Shown here: piece after piece, positions 1 to 11,902 of the stretch
Numbering within the stretch: the first letter of the stretch is position 1
Layout: each line of letters begins with the position of its first letter
Assembly (NCBI GenBank): GCA_027919835.1
Contig: JANVFP010000005.1
Location: 1 to 64,000 of the forward strand
Origin: Lentinula raphanica
Lineage: Eukaryota; Basidiomycota; Agaricomycetes; Agaricales; Omphalotaceae
Direction: 5' to 3'
DNA length: 64,000 bases
Notes under the pieces: generated by a model
Database searches by the model: none
What the model was told of the DNA's origin: nothing
What the model saw: only the letters and a program-made list of their open reading frames with translations
Position numbers and translations under genes: made by a program

Positions 1-3000
1 AAAGAGGGCGATCGTTTCGACCACTATTTCAGTACCCTTGAACGCCTCAAGTCGGAAGCGAATGAAGTCGGGTGTAACATTACAGATGAAGACCTTACGT
101 CGCAATTCCTCACAAGTCTTCCCGCGTCTGAATCGTACTCTTGGGTTATTCAAAATTACTCCGGGAAGTCCTATTCAGAAATATTCGCTAGTCTCCTCGA
201 AATTCAACTCCGCAAGGACATCGTAAATAACGACTTCGGCGATTCTGGCACCGTTGTTCCCACCGCTCTCGCTACTGGAAATAGACGCAAAATCATTCGT
301 TGCAGCAACTGTAAACGTCGAGGCCACATCAAAGCGAAATGCTGGGCCCCTGGTGGCGACGCACAACGAGATGCTCCTGCCTGGTACCGTCCTCCCGCAC
401 CGGCTGCGAATGCGGTTAACGCGAATCCCAATCCTACGGCTCTCGCGACCGTCTTCGACATGGGGTCTGACCTTAACAGTACGAATTCCATATGTGCTCG
501 CTCATCCGACACTAATGGTTTTCCTTCTAGCCATCGAAGGGAATCTTCAACCCTTTTGAAGGAGGAATCCATTAGTAGTCCCGAGTTTACATCGTCTGTT
601 TCGTTCATGTACCCATGTGTATTTGTGTCTTCGTCAATCGAATCATCGTCGTCGTCCCCTACCTTCCTTGATAGTGCCGCGTCCGAGTGTTGTATCCGTG
701 ATTGCGATCTCTTCATCTCCTTCGTCTCCAAAAAGGCCCGCGGAAGAATGGCGAAGGAAGGTGATGGAGGAAAGTTCGATATCGAAGGATATGGAGTTAT
801 TGAGATGACGGTGAAAACGTCGACGGGCTCAACGCGCAAACTTCGTACTTCTGCCTTATACACTCCCTCATTCTCTATGAATCTGCTATCTATCCCAGCC
901 TTCGACACAAAGGGCTTTGTCGGGTCTTGGGGTGGGGGAGTACTCAGCGTTAAGGACCCAAAGACCGGCGAAACTATAGTCGACGGCCGTCTAGCCAAAG
1001 ATATGGGAGGGCACAAGTTATACGAGGTCAACATTGTCAAACGAGAGTCGACGGCACTTATCACCGGTGTATCTCCTCATGCCGGAGGTCGATCCTTAAA
1101 GAAACCATGCTCACTAGCAATGTGGCATACTAGATTCGTCCACATCAACACGAACTCAATTGCATTCATGAAGCGTAGAGATTTGGTTGACGGATTAGAC
1201 ATCACTAATGCCGAGCTGTGCGGTAAATGCGAAGCCTGTTTAACCGCGAAAGCAAAGCGTAGGCCATTCGACTCGATCGTCACACCTGCTACAGAAGTCC
1301 TCTTCAGAATCAGTCTAGACCTATGGGGCAAAGCGCGTACGAGAAGCCTAGGGGGAGCATTCTACATGATGTTAGCGGTAGACGACGCTACAGGCCTTCC
1401 CTTCCCCTCCTTTTCTGCAACGAAAGACGCTCCGACGGTTCTGAAAATGGTAATCGAGTTCGTTGAGATGGCGGAGAAGCAGACCGGGATGTCGGTAAAA
1501 AGGATTCGTATCGATCCTGGTGGGGAGTTCGACAATCATGCCTTTGACGCTTGGGCAGCGTCGAAAGGGATCATCGTCGAGAAGATCACTAAACACTCAT
1601 CCGCCGCGAATGGGATGGTCGAGCGAGCGAACCGTACGGTTATAGAGGGTGTTCGAGCGATGGTGGAGGACTCAGATCTGGATTGGAGATTCTGGGCAGA
1701 GGCAGCTACAGCGTTCTGTTACATTTCCGGAATGGTGCCTACATACCGCGTTCCCGGTGTGATTCCATGGCAGAAGTGGTTTCCGCAACATGCGAAGGTC
1801 GACGTATCTCATCTTCGTAAATGGGGCTGTCGCGTCATCGTCAAGGACTTGGACCATCGGGAGGGAAAGCTTGGTCGTCAAACGTACGAGGGATACCTGG
1901 TCGGTTATACAGATGATCGAGCTTGGCGAGTCTGGGATCCCGCTCGTAGACGAATATTTCCAGTTCGGGATGCAGAATTCGACGAAGGAGTTCCTCGCAG
2001 AACAATTGCGGAAACGACAAAAAGATATCCACTGCCTCTCACCGAAGACTCCGACGACGACGAAGAACGTCACCATGATAACTCCGACGACGACGAAAGA
2101 CCTCACCACGATAACCCCCATCAAACTCCAGACGGAGACCGTCCTCCAAGCCCGGAACCTGTGCAACCAGAACCCAAACAACATCCAGAGCCGGAGGCTC
2201 ATAACGACGAGGAAGGTGTGGTGCTCCGGAGATCTACGAGGAGGTCTGTGGCATCACAAGCTTTACAGCGGTCGAGAGAATACGAGGAGGACGAAAGGTG
2301 TGCCCATCAAAACATGGAGGAATGGGCCAGTGTCATCGTCTTGGCGAGCGCAATCAAGGGAGCGGGGCATGGTCATCCTATTCCAACTACCTACGAACAG
2401 GCGATGAAAGAAGAACAACATTGGTCGGAGCCGATGAAGAAGGAGTTTGATTCCTTGATGGATAGAGGGTGTTGGGAGTTGGTAGATCGGCCAGAGGATG
2501 CACGCATTCTGAGGGGGATATGGGTGTATGACTTGAAGGTTGACGGACTGGGCGAGATTTTGGCAAGGAAAGCAAGATGGGTTGCGAGGGGGGATATGCA
2601 AAGGCCGGGGGTAGATTTCGACAAAACGTGGTCGATGGTCGCTCGAATGGAATCAGTGCGTATCTTAATAGCTTGCTCTGCGTTTCTAGGGTGGTCGTCG
2701 CGTCAATGGGATTTCTCATCGGCCTACTTAAATGGCGTACTTCCGGAACATCCTCGGATCTATATGCGCCAACCGGATGGATTCACCAAGCAGGGGGAGG
2801 AAACGAAGGTGTGCTTGATGAAGAAACCGTTGTACGGTTTGGCGCAAGCAGGTCATATCTGGTTTCAAGAACTCAAGAAAGAGTCTAAACGTATTGGATT
2901 CAAAGTCTCTCGAGCTGATCCCTGTATTCGATATCGACGCGACCCAGTAACAGGAACCCACTCCATCCATTCAGTACATACGGACGACATATGGTCCACG

Positions 3001-3969
3001 GCATCTACCGAAGCGGAAGCAGATAAATCAATGACCGACTTCAACAAATGGCAGTGGAAGGACGTCAAGAATAAAGGTTTTCTTGTAGGATTGTCGCTGG
3101 AATACCTCGCGGACGGGTCCATTGGAATTTCACAAGCTCCGTTCGTCGAGAATGCGTTCAAACACTTCGGGATTTGGGACAACTCGTTCCCAATCGACAC
3201 TCCTCTTCCTCCGAAATATCATGTCGCTGCCACAGATCTCTCAACGTCGGATGTGGAATATATGAAAAACAAGCCCTTCCGACGTATCTTGGGATGTTGT
3301 TGGTGGATCGCGTCTTCGACTCGGCCGGATATCGTTTTCGCATGCTCCAGTCTTTCGTCTGTGCAAAACTCACCAGCCCCTGAACACTGGGAACTTCTCA
3401 TGAAATTGTGTCGATATATTAAATCTACAATCAACTACGGTATTCGTTATCAGAAGTCCTCCGGAACGAAGGAAATCCATCCCATGGGATTTGTTGATGC
3501 AGACTGGGCCGGAAATCCAAGTACACGTCGATCTGTTTCGGGGTACGTCTTCCTAATCAACGGTGCACCCGTTTCCTGGTCGTCGAAACCGCAAACGGTT
3601 ACCGCGCTGTCTTCCACGGAATCCGAATATGTCGCATTGGCCCGGGGAGTTCAGCAAGCAGTTTGGCTGAACAGCTGGTTGTCCGAGGTCGAGTTAGGTG
3701 GCGATAAGCCGATGAAAATCATGTGTGACAGCGGCGGAGCCATCAGCCTTTCCGAGACGACAAGGGAACACGGTATATCGAAGGTGATCGATGTACGCTA
3801 CCATTTTGTTCGAGACGAAGTTGAAGAGAAGAAAGTGGAGATCTTTCCGGTTGCCTCGGAGGATAATTTTGCGGATCTTATGACGAAATCACTATCGAAG
3901 GATTTACACCGGAGGTTCGTTCAAGGTATGGGATTGGATTGGTGGTACCGTCGCCAGGGGGAGTGTTAG
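1..3969 (+). CDS. copia Gag-Pol polyprotein, 5' partial
   Basis: One uninterrupted frame runs from base 1 to the TAG at 3967-3969 (1322 residues visible). The Met at 460 is internal, not the start. In order I see a CCHC zinc knuckle (CSNCKRRGHIKAKC, residues about 101-114) of the nucleocapsid; an aspartic protease site FLDSAAS (about 222), with DSA in place of the common DSG; the integrase HHCC segment (about 374-420) and its D,D,E core (SLDLWG, RIDPGGEF, GMVERANR); a reverse transcriptase with QWDFSSAYLNG and an active-site box HTDD (about 993) in place of YVDD; and RNase H (DADWAG near 1166, STESEYVAL). Gag and Pol are fused without a frameshift, as is common in copia elements. The stop codon lies within the first bases of the LTR. 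Confidence 0.93.
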   Translation, partial: KEGDRFDHYFSTLERLKSEANEVGCNITDEDLTSQFLTSLPASESYSWVIQNYSGKSYSEIFASLLEIQLRKDIVNNDFGDSGTVVPTALATGNRRKIIRCSNCKRRGHIKAKCWAPGGDAQRDAPAWYRPPAPAANAVNANPNPTALATVFDMGSDLNSTNSICARSSDTNGFPSSHRRESSTLLKEESISSPEFTSSVSFMYPCVFVSSSIESSSSSPTFLDSAASECCIRDCDLFISFVSKKARGRMAKEGDGGKFDIEGYGVIEMTVKTSTGSTRKLRTSALYTPSFSMNLLSIPAFDTKGFVGSWGGGVLSVKDPKTGETIVDGRLAKDMGGHKLYEVNIVKRESTALITGVSPHAGGRSLKKPCSLAMWHTRFVHINTNSIAFMKRRDLVDGLDITNAELCGKCEACLTAKAKRRPFDSIVTPATEVLFRISLDLWGKARTRSLGGAFYMMLAVDDATGLPFPSFSATKDAPTVLKMVIEFVEMAEKQTGMSVKRIRIDPGGEFDNHAFDAWAASKGIIVEKITKHSSAANGMVERANRTVIEGVRAMVEDSDLDWRFWAEAATAFCYISGMVPTYRVPGVIPWQKWFPQHAKVDVSHLRKWGCRVIVKDLDHREGKLGRQTYEGYLVGYTDDRAWRVWDPARRRIFPVRDAEFDEGVPRRTIAETTKRYPLPLTEDSDDDEERHHDNSDDDERPHHDNPHQTPDGDRPPSPEPVQPEPKQHPEPEAHNDEEGVVLRRSTRRSVASQALQRSREYEEDERCAHQNMEEWASVIVLASAIKGAGHGHPIPTTYEQAMKEEQHWSEPMKKEFDSLMDRGCWELVDRPEDARILRGIWVYDLKVDGLGEILARKARWVARGDMQRPGVDFDKTWSMVARMESVRILIACSAFLGWSSRQWDFSSAYLNGVLPEHPRIYMRQPDGFTKQGEETKVCLMKKPLYGLAQAGHIWFQELKKESKRIGFKVSRADPCIRYRRDPVTGTHSIHSVHTDDIWSTASTEAEADKSMTDFNKWQWKDVKNKGFLVGLSLEYLADGSIGISQAPFVENAFKHFGIWDNSFPIDTPLPPKYHVAATDLSTSDVEYMKNKPFRRILGCCWWIASSTRPDIVFACSSLSSVQNSPAPEHWELLMKLCRYIKSTINYGIRYQKSSGTKEIHPMGFVDADWAGNPSTRRSVSGYVFLINGAPVSWSSKPQTVTALSSTESEYVALARGVQQAVWLNSWLSEVELGGDKPMKIMCDSGGAISLSETTREHGISKVIDVRYHFVRDEVEEKKVEIFPVASEDNFADLMTKSLSKDLHRRFVQGMGLDWWYRRQGEC

Positions 3970-4285
3970 AATCAGCATCTGAGGGGTGAGGGTACCGTGT
4001 AAGGTCGCGGTAGCGTGACCGGTCGGCGAGATTATGTTTGGTCTTATTTGGTTTGAACATTACTATATATATTCGTCTCGCTCTTATTCGCTCTCTAACT
4101 TGTACTATCAAGCTAGAGAGTAAGTCCTACCTATCCATCGTTATATGCGTCTCATTTTACTTATACTATCTCCATAGCTTCGTATTCATCGTTATATAGG
4201 TAACTGAACTTGTACTATCAAGCTAGAGACTTCGTATTCATCGTTATATAGCGGCCTTGATTCTTATCAGAAACCCGTTGGAACA
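3964..4285 (+). repeat. 3' LTR of the copia element
   Basis: About 322 bp beginning TGTT directly after the polypurine tract and ending ACA, giving short TGTT...AACA terminal inversions. Two internal motifs are duplicated: a 23-nt block at 4097-4119 recurs at 4207-4229, and a 22-nt block at 4178-4199 recurs at 4230-4251. The 3' boundary rests on the CA dinucleotide only, because the 5' LTR is not in the window. Confidence 0.7.
4063..4073 (+). promoter_or_regulatory. TATA box inside the LTR
   Basis: CTATATATATT lies about 100 bp into the LTR, where the U3 promoter of a copia LTR is expected. Transcription would start in the pyrimidine-rich stretch just downstream. Placement is by motif only. 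Confidence 0.45.
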
Positions 4286-5122
4286 GGTTGGAACTTGGAA
4301 GTTGCTGCCTGATGAGCCTTTCCCCTAAGCAAGCTTGTCTTGCGAGAGTCTGCTAGCCTTTCCCTGGTCCCAGAGAGTCTGAGTAGCCTCCACACGTCTG
4401 GTCAAAAGGCTAAAGCGGGTTTAGGGCTGTTTTGGGTTCTTCTCCCTCTATGTAATCTGTTAGCTTCCGATACCGGGGCCAGTCAATAAGAGGTCCTTTC
4501 AAGCCAGTGTAGAACCTGATCTGGTTCAATTTTGTCAACGATAGTCCTCGAAGTCGACTGGCAACATAACGCAAGCTCGTCTTGCGAGAGCTGTCTTGCG
4601 AGAGCTTGAGTCTGCCTAGGGGAGACTAACTGGCAACTTCTTCAACTCATAACTTCAACGTTCTTCAACCCCCGAGTTTGGTCTTTAAGTTCTGTTCCAA
4701 GCGATTGACACCGATCTTTGGCTTGTGCATGCAAATATGGACATGCATAGCCATGCCTATTGCTTGATGAATCATGATACCATATCTGCCTAACTAATCG
4801 CAGTCCATCGCAGTGCGCGGTGGCAGCTGAGTCACTTCCTTCAATACACGCTAGATACGTGCGGTGAGCTGAGCTGGATATCGATCATCCGGATATAAAA
4901 CAAGCCCTACCCAAAAATGAGTGTTTCGGAGAATCCATCCTACTAGTATACACAACCCTTCGAGAGAAATTGTTGAACTTGGAATTTTTTGAAATGCTCT
5001 GGTCCACTGGGTACGGCGACGGCGAACATGCTGACGTAAACCGCGTAATTTCCCACACAGCCAACTCGCCGAGTGGAAGTTTACGTCGTCAGTGGCCATA
5101 CTTTCCCTCCTTCCTTAACATC
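4286..5122. other. Intergenic, LTR to CIN1
   Basis: No gene is supported here. The 11-mer TCTTGCGAGAG occurs three times (4338-4348, 4580-4590, 4594-4604), twice next to AAGCT, so this may be an old repeat fragment. The last 100 bases are pyrimidine-rich and probably form the CIN1 5' leader. Confidence 0.6.
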
Positions 5123-8100
5123 ATGTCGCAATGGGGCCAGCAGCAAGGGTATCAGTACCCTATGCAGACTGGCATTCCCCAAGTCAACCCTCAGCTGCAG
5201 CAAAATCCTCAATTTCAACAACAAAATGCTCAGTTTCAGCAAGGTTTTAACGCACCAACAGGTAATATCTTGCCGCAGAGAACTGGTTTCCCTGCTGGAA
5301 TGCAAACACAGCAGTCTGGCTTTGGAGGTAGTCTTCAACCACAGCCAACTGGTTTTCCTATGCAATCTCAGCAGACAGGATATCCAAATTCTAGCTTTCT
5401 GCAATCACAAGCGACTGGTTATCCAGGTGCGATGCAGGGACAACAACAGCTCAGGCCAGCACCTCCTCCCCCTCCCGTTCCACCTATTCCTAGTCAATAC
5501 CAGCAGCAGACCTCGACGCCAAGCTTTCTTTCTCAGCCTCCTCCAAACCCTTCTTTCCTGAGTACATCTCCTGCAATGGGATCAGCCCGACCATTGCTGC
5601 CTCAGGTTACAGGATATATCGATCCCAAATTGCAGATGATGTCCAACACCTTCATGCCTGTCAACACTGCAATGCCATATAGTGCCACGGGCGCTCCGCA
5701 GCTACCGTCCAGTTTGCAGGGCGGCATGAATCTACAGCAATCCTTCCAACAGCAGAATCAGGGATCTGCACCCAAGATTCCATGGGCTCTTTCGAAGGCC
5801 GAGAAGAAGAGCTACGATCAGATCTTTAGGGCATGGGATGCTCAGAATACCGGTTTCATAACTGGTCAGAATGCCTTAGAGGTTTTTGGGCAAAGCGGAC
5901 TCAGTAAAGACGAGTTAGCCAGAATTTGGTAAGCTATCTCTGCAAACCCTTTCACGTGAACTGGTGACTGACATCGAATCTTGAGGACGCTTGCGGATGT
6001 CGACGATCGCGGAAAGCTGAATCTCGCCGAATTTCACGTCGCTATGGGCCTGATCTATCGACGTGCGTAACATCAATGATGCCTTGCCATATTATTGGTG
6101 TAACTGATTCTTACTAGGGCTCAACGGTAATGTCATTCCTGACACCTTACCTCCGGAACTTGTGCCGCCATCTGCTCGAAATCTTGGTGACTCCGTTGAT
6201 ATCTTGAAAGACCTTTTGAAGAACGAAACCAGAAATCGCTCCCCAACAACACACGATTCACCCGTCTCCTACCTGAAAGAACGGTCTTTCAACTCCTCAG
6301 GTTCTTCTCTCGATTCCAGTCGCGATGCTACCATCTACAGACATAGCGACGACAACTCCAGTGGCGTCTACACTTCATCCAGGCGTCATGTCGATCGTAA
6401 TGCCATCCGAGGAACGCACGACAAAAGTGGAGCGGGTGATATTGACGAGATGCGCCATATGCTCGATAATAGCTCGTATATGATGGACAAAACTTCGCAG
6501 GAGAATGCGGCTAGGTCTGCTGAAGATGAAGCTCTCGATGCTGAAAGAGACGATCTCAAATATCGTATCAAGCGTCTCACAGAAGATCTAGACTATGTAT
6601 CTCGAGGTCCCCGGACAGCAAGCAAAGAGGAAGACAAGAGACGATTCGAAAGGGAACTTCTGTCTCTGCGACACGAAAAGCTGCCTGAACTGGAGAGAAA
6701 ACTGAAGGCACGGGACGAAAGAAGGGAAAGAGAGAAAAGACAATGGCAGAGAGATCGCGATCGTGCCAACGAGAGGTCGGGTAGATATCGTGACGAAAGA
6801 GACGACAGATATCCGTCTCCGAGAGGTTACGACGATCGCGACAGACCTTACTCGCGAGGAGGAGGTTATGACGACGATCGTGATAGGTATCGAGAGCGTT
6901 CTCGTTCCCGCGACAGGAGAGACTACGACCGGGATTACGATCGTGATTATAAGAGTTACGACAGGAACCGTGAACAGGATTACTACAGAGACAGAGACAG
7001 AGAACGTGACCGAGATCAGGATAGAGGGTATGACAGACCTCGCAGCCCCGTACGTGCCAGGTCCCCACCCGCACCTCCACCTGCTGCGCCACCCAGCTCT
7101 ATCCGAGATCCACCTCCTGCTCCCAAACCGGTGCCTTCTCCCGGGCCATCGACCAAGAACATGACTCCTGCCGAACGACAGGCTTTTGCTCAAGCTCGTG
7201 CTCAGCGGCTGATAGAAGAGCGTAAAGCCAAGCTGGGTCTCGTTGCCACGCCCTCTCCCACACCGGTGGATACCTCTGTCGAAGATAGACTCGAACAAGA
7301 GAAGAAGGAAGCCGAGGAAAAGGCTCGCGCTGCTGAGAAACAGGCAGAGGAAAGAGAGAATTTACGGAAGGAGAGATTGGAAAGAGAGAGAGCTTTGAAA
7401 GAAGAGAGGTCCGCTCCGCCAGCACCTAAGGCTGCACCTACGCCTCCGGTAGCTACTCCGAAATCAGCGCCTCCCCCTCCACCTGGCAAGAGGCCTCCTC
7501 CACCCAAGCCTAGGACTACTCGTGGAGCTGCACCAGCTCCTCCTGCTCCTCAAGTCCCGATCATTGCCCCTCCTGCTCCCGCACCCTCTGCTCCTCCAGC
7601 CGAGCCCACAGTCGATCCAGAAGACGAAGCTATACGCGAACGTCAAGAGGCTTTGAGACAGCAGAAAGAAGCACGTGCAGCACGTTTGAAAGCGCTCGAG
7701 GAAATGGAGAGGGAAGCAGAGCAAGCTAGGATCGAAGAAGAGGCGTATCAAGCAAGGTTGAAGGCGTTGAGGGAACGTTCTTCTGTGTCCCCGGCACCAC
7801 CTTCGGCTACTGTCACCAGTGTTCCTTCTCCCGTTGCTCCGACTCCCTCTATGCCTACGCCTGCGCCACCTCCACCTCCACCAGTTGCACCAGCGCCACC
7901 TGTAGCCACGCCTGACAAATCCAGCACTAATCCTTTCAGTCGCCTCATGAACCAAGGCGCAGGAGCTGTCACGTCTCCACCTGCTGCAGTCGCAAGTACA
8001 AATCCTTGGGCTAAACCCACCCCGCCAACTGCTCCAGCGGCTCCGACCCCTCCTCCTGCGACCAGGACACCAAGTATCCCTACGCCTGTCTCATCTGGTC

Positions 8101-11100
8101 CTAAATCATATCACACTGCCCCTCAAGATGACGAGGATGATTGGGATATGGTCAAAGAGAAGGAGGACGATGATGATAGCAGCGATGACGAGATTTCGTC
8201 CTCCAGGGCAGTCCGAAACGATATAGCGAACAAGCTGTTCGGTAATCTCTTGCCCCGTCCTCAGTCCGGTGCTGGGTCTAGTCCGAGCTCGCCTGCCCCT
8301 GGCGCAAACTTTTCTCCTAAAACTCAGTCTCCTGCACCTCCAGCCCCACCGATGGGTGTACCGCCGCCGCCACCACCTGCTCCGCCTATGGCACCCAATG
8401 CTCCACCGCCGCCCCCCATGGCAGGCGGCTCATCATCTGCCGGACCTGGCGATCGAAGTGCACTTCTCAGTTCTATCCAAGGTGGACTCCGATTGCGACC
8501 TACGAAGACTGTAGATAAGAGTGGGCCTCAACTATCTGGAAAAGTTTTGGGTGATACTGCGCCTCCGGACCACATCACTACTGCGGTTCGACCTCCGTCG
8601 CCGCCAGCACCTCCGCCAGTAGCACCTGTAGAGGTTCCTGCAATGAGCGCAAAGGATAATCGACAGTCGGTGGACTGGTATGCTGGATTAGCGGCGGATG
8701 CTGGGAAATTCACTCCTCCTGTGGTGCCCACGACGATCAGTGAAGATACTGAAACTGAGCCAGAGCAGCCACATGTGCCAATCCCAGATATACAAGTTGA
8801 TGTTGCTGACCCAGTCAATGATCTCATGGCTGATATTGACAAGTCAATCAGTGAGTGGTCTTTCTATATGTTCCTTGGACTGTGACCTAACTGGAACTCT
8901 CAGCTTTGTCCGTCAGGTCACTCTATCCTTTTGAAGGCGATGGTCCCGACGATCTGAGTGAGTTTAACCGTGGTCTATTTGCTCATTACTCACGTCGTAA
9001 CAGGCTTCGGGGAGAATCTAATGCTCACTGCACACCCATCGAAGACGGGCGGGGACTGGTGGTATGGTACCCTGGACTGTACTGGCAAGTCCGGTTTATT
9101 CCCGAAGACCTATGTGCAAGAAGTCACAAAAGGTTGGTCCTCTTAGTGTTCTATTCCTTCAATTTAATCTCACATAACTCTAACAGTTAAAGCCAAGGCG
9201 CTCTACACATATTCTGGCGAAAATCCTGATGAGTTATCAATGGCTGAAGGAGACGAAGTCATTGTCATTGACCAAAGCGAGGCAGAATGGTGGAAAGCCG
9301 AACAGGGTGGAGTGGTATTCATTGTACCCGCGGGTTATTTAGAAGTTATTCAGGGTTAGTCCAAATGATTACATCCCTTATGTGTTTCTGTTTACCCCAT
9401 TGTCGTGTGAATAACAGGCTGAAGCTGCTTTTTTTCTGGTTTTTTTCTTTATGTACCACCTTCAAAAATAATCGGAATGGAACTTTGAACTAAATCTTCA
9501 GACGCTGCTGCACAAATACGAAACGCTGCGAATTCTCCAGCAAATACGATGACGGTGACCACAATCGAGGGGAGTCCCTCTTCTCACCCTCCGGTGGAAA
9601 GCCCAATTCACATCAATGAGCGGGCCGAGCACGATGATGATACTGCTAGTGATTCTTCAGGTTCTGATACTGACTATCATTCATTTGAGGACAGCGATGA
9701 TGAGGAAGAGAATGGCGAAGAAACACATGAACAACGCGAAGCACGCCGCGACCACGAACGTCAAATGGTATTAGAAGCTGCTGGTCTAATCGTCAAAAAA
9801 GATGTCAATCCACCTCCCAGACCTCCAAGAAGAAAACGACGACCTCCGCCTGTAGCCCCTCAAAGGCAATCCGTTTCGTCTATATCTTCGAAAGATCTTC
9901 CCGAAATTCCTCCTCATATCGAAACCCAAGACACAACTCCTCTAGACGACGCTTTCGAGAGATACGAAGCTTTTCGCCTTGCGCGATCGAATGCAGATAA
10001 TAATCGTCTATCTACTGCATCCTTCGATACCAGCCTTTCTTCCCCAACAACTTCGGTGACGATGTCAACTGCGCCTTCTAAGGATGGAGAAGCACGTTCG
10101 CACTCTGGGATTTTTCATTTTCTCAGTGGACGGTCCAAAACACCTGTCGATACTGATCGACGTACATTGACTATTTCTGCTCCTATACTAAGTAATCCTT
10201 CAAGTGAAGATTCTGTGCGCTCTGCGAGCCCTGCTTTCGGGAGCGTGAGTGTCATATTATCATGTGTCGCCCGTTCGTCATTCAGAAGGTGTCCGTGTTC
10301 AGTCTTGGGCTAGTCTGGTAGATAAATCTGCTTTGGAGGGCATTCCTCCGAACGAAAGAAAACGACAAGAAGTGGGTGTTCGCATCTTTCCTATCGCAGT
10401 CCAATAATGAAAACATGTTGTAGGCCATTTTTGAGCTCATTGCTACCGAAAATGCCTATGTTCACGATCTACAACTCGTTGTCGAGGTGAGTGAAAATTT
10501 TGTATTTGGATTGATACTTGAACTCATTCTTTCCATGTTTTGAGGTGTTCTACTCCAAGCTCTTGCCCCTGTTGGATAGAAAAGCAATCGTTGTCATTTT
10601 TGCTAATATCGAAGATATCTTATTGACGAACATTGTACGCAACCAACATCGAATTCCGGGTCGATTTTCTGAACTCTTGCATCACAGACATTCATGAGCT
10701 CGCTTGAAGAAAGGCAGAAAGAGTGTAGGCTCTACATTGACCGTATTGGCGATGTATTGCAGAACTATATGTCAAGTATGGGTGTCTATATGGTAAGAGC
10801 TGGAAGACATAGTCGGGCTACTACATTTGGCTCACGCAAGTATAGGAATATTGTGTCAATCAAGCAAATGCCATCAAGGTTCTGCAAGACATTCGTGATT
10901 CAAATGCAGAAGTAGCGCTTCAACTCCAACGCATCCGTGAAGGCCCATCCTCAAGAAGCTTAGATCTATCGAGCTATCTTTTAATCCCAAGTGAGTGATG
11001 AATAGTTCAGCACAATCAATCCTCACAATCTCCCCAAGTGCAACGTATCACAAGGTACCCTCTACTCATTCGACAAGTGAGTCTATAGTTCGCCTCTTGT

Positions 11101-11902
11101 CCTACAAAGGTGCCCAACTGTATTCCAGATATCCCACTACACTTCACCGGGCGAAGAGAAAGATTCCATTGAACGTTCAATAGAAATCGCTCAGAAGATT
11201 CTCAACCACATCAACGAGACGATTCGGTACCAGGAAGGACAGGAGACCCTTAAGCGGATTTCCCAACACTTATGGATTGGACAAGGGTGAGGATTCATAT
11301 TCAGAGCTTAAGCGGCGTTAGCTCTAGAAATATCACTCAATTTCTTCCTCTTAAGACGACTGGATCTTACAGCTCCGACAAGACATATGGGTACACGGAA
11401 GCTCTTGAAGGAAGGGACCTTGACAAAAGCCAAAAGCGGACGAAAACTGCACGCATTCTTATGCAGTGATATTTTGGTCCTCACCGATGACAAAGCCAGA
11501 AATCTATATCGTATGGTGCGTATAGCGTCGCTGTCGTAAAGCTACCGCTTACTCAATCGGTGGAACATATAGCCTATCGCATTGTCAGAGACCCAAGTGA
11601 AGGATCTTCCGGGAAATCGAGGTATGTAGCATGTTCGTTGCTGATGGATATTTCCCTCAATGAGCCCCTAGATGATCTGGGTTTCCAAGTCGTGTTACCT
11701 TATCCTCGCGGTGGCGAGGTTATCGGTCTGCGAGCTATCTCTGTTAGAGATTGTCAAGGTGCGTGCTCCATGACCATATGAGAATTTGTTCAAAACAATA
11801 AATTCGCTCTCATCTCACTCAGTATGGGTCCAAGCAATTGAAGATGCGAGTCGGAAGTGCAAGGATGCGGAAAAACGGGCGGCTAGGAAGCAGCACACTT
11901 GA
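5123..11902 (+). CDS. CIN1: Intersectin-like EH/SH3/RhoGEF scaffold (Cin1 family)
   Basis: Endocytic scaffold linking vesicle coats to actin and Rho-type GTPases; the fungal counterpart is Cryptococcus Cin1. Eighteen exons join in phase: 5123-5928, 5986-6062, 6118-8850, 8904-8957, 9004-9132, 9187-9354, 9502-10244, 10303-10371, 10424-10486, 10545-10634, 10688-10792, 10846-10990, 11039-11076, 11129-11286, 11356-11515, 11573-11621, 11672-11758, 11823-11902 (1917 aa). Order of parts: a Gln/Pro-rich N-terminus with QxTGYP repeats; one EH domain (about 216-300, finishing [16 protein letters not shown]); a charged, R/D/Y-rich and proline-rich middle; a WH2 actin-binding motif ([15 protein letters not shown], about 1070); two SH3 domains (about 1207-1322); a DH domain (from about 1585, with [13 protein letters not shown]); and a PH domain to the C-terminus. 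Only one EH domain is seen. Reading through the third intron stops at 8883-8885, which would give a short form lacking SH3-DH-PH. Confidence 0.92.

Larger units (their letters stand above)
1..4285 (+). mobile_element. Ty1/copia LTR retrotransposon, 3' part
   Basis: The window opens inside a copia-superfamily element. Gag end, protease, integrase, reverse transcriptase and RNase H follow in that order in one frame, and the integrase-before-RT order is diagnostic of copia. A purine tract (AGGGGGAG, 3956-3963) directly precedes an LTR that begins TGTTAG at 3964, and I place its end at CA, 4284-4285. The 5' LTR, primer binding site and start of gag lie to the left of the window, so LTR identity and target-site duplication cannot be checked. 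The reading frame has no stop or shift, which suggests a recent insertion. It sits about 840 bp upstream of the CIN1 start codon. Confidence 0.93.

Noticed and set aside
460..462. ATG at 460 as the start of the copia polyprotein
   Set aside because: The same frame is open from base 1 and already encodes the CCHC zinc knuckle upstream.
204..1064. Long minus-strand open frame (286 codons) across the copia gag/protease region
   Set aside because: It is antisense to an intact Gag-Pol frame with clear motifs and has no family resemblance.
11516..11541. Very short 26-nt intron in the CIN1 PH domain
   Set aside because: An acceptor at 11571-11572 gives a 57-nt intron and restores the PH-domain sequence MPIALSETQ.
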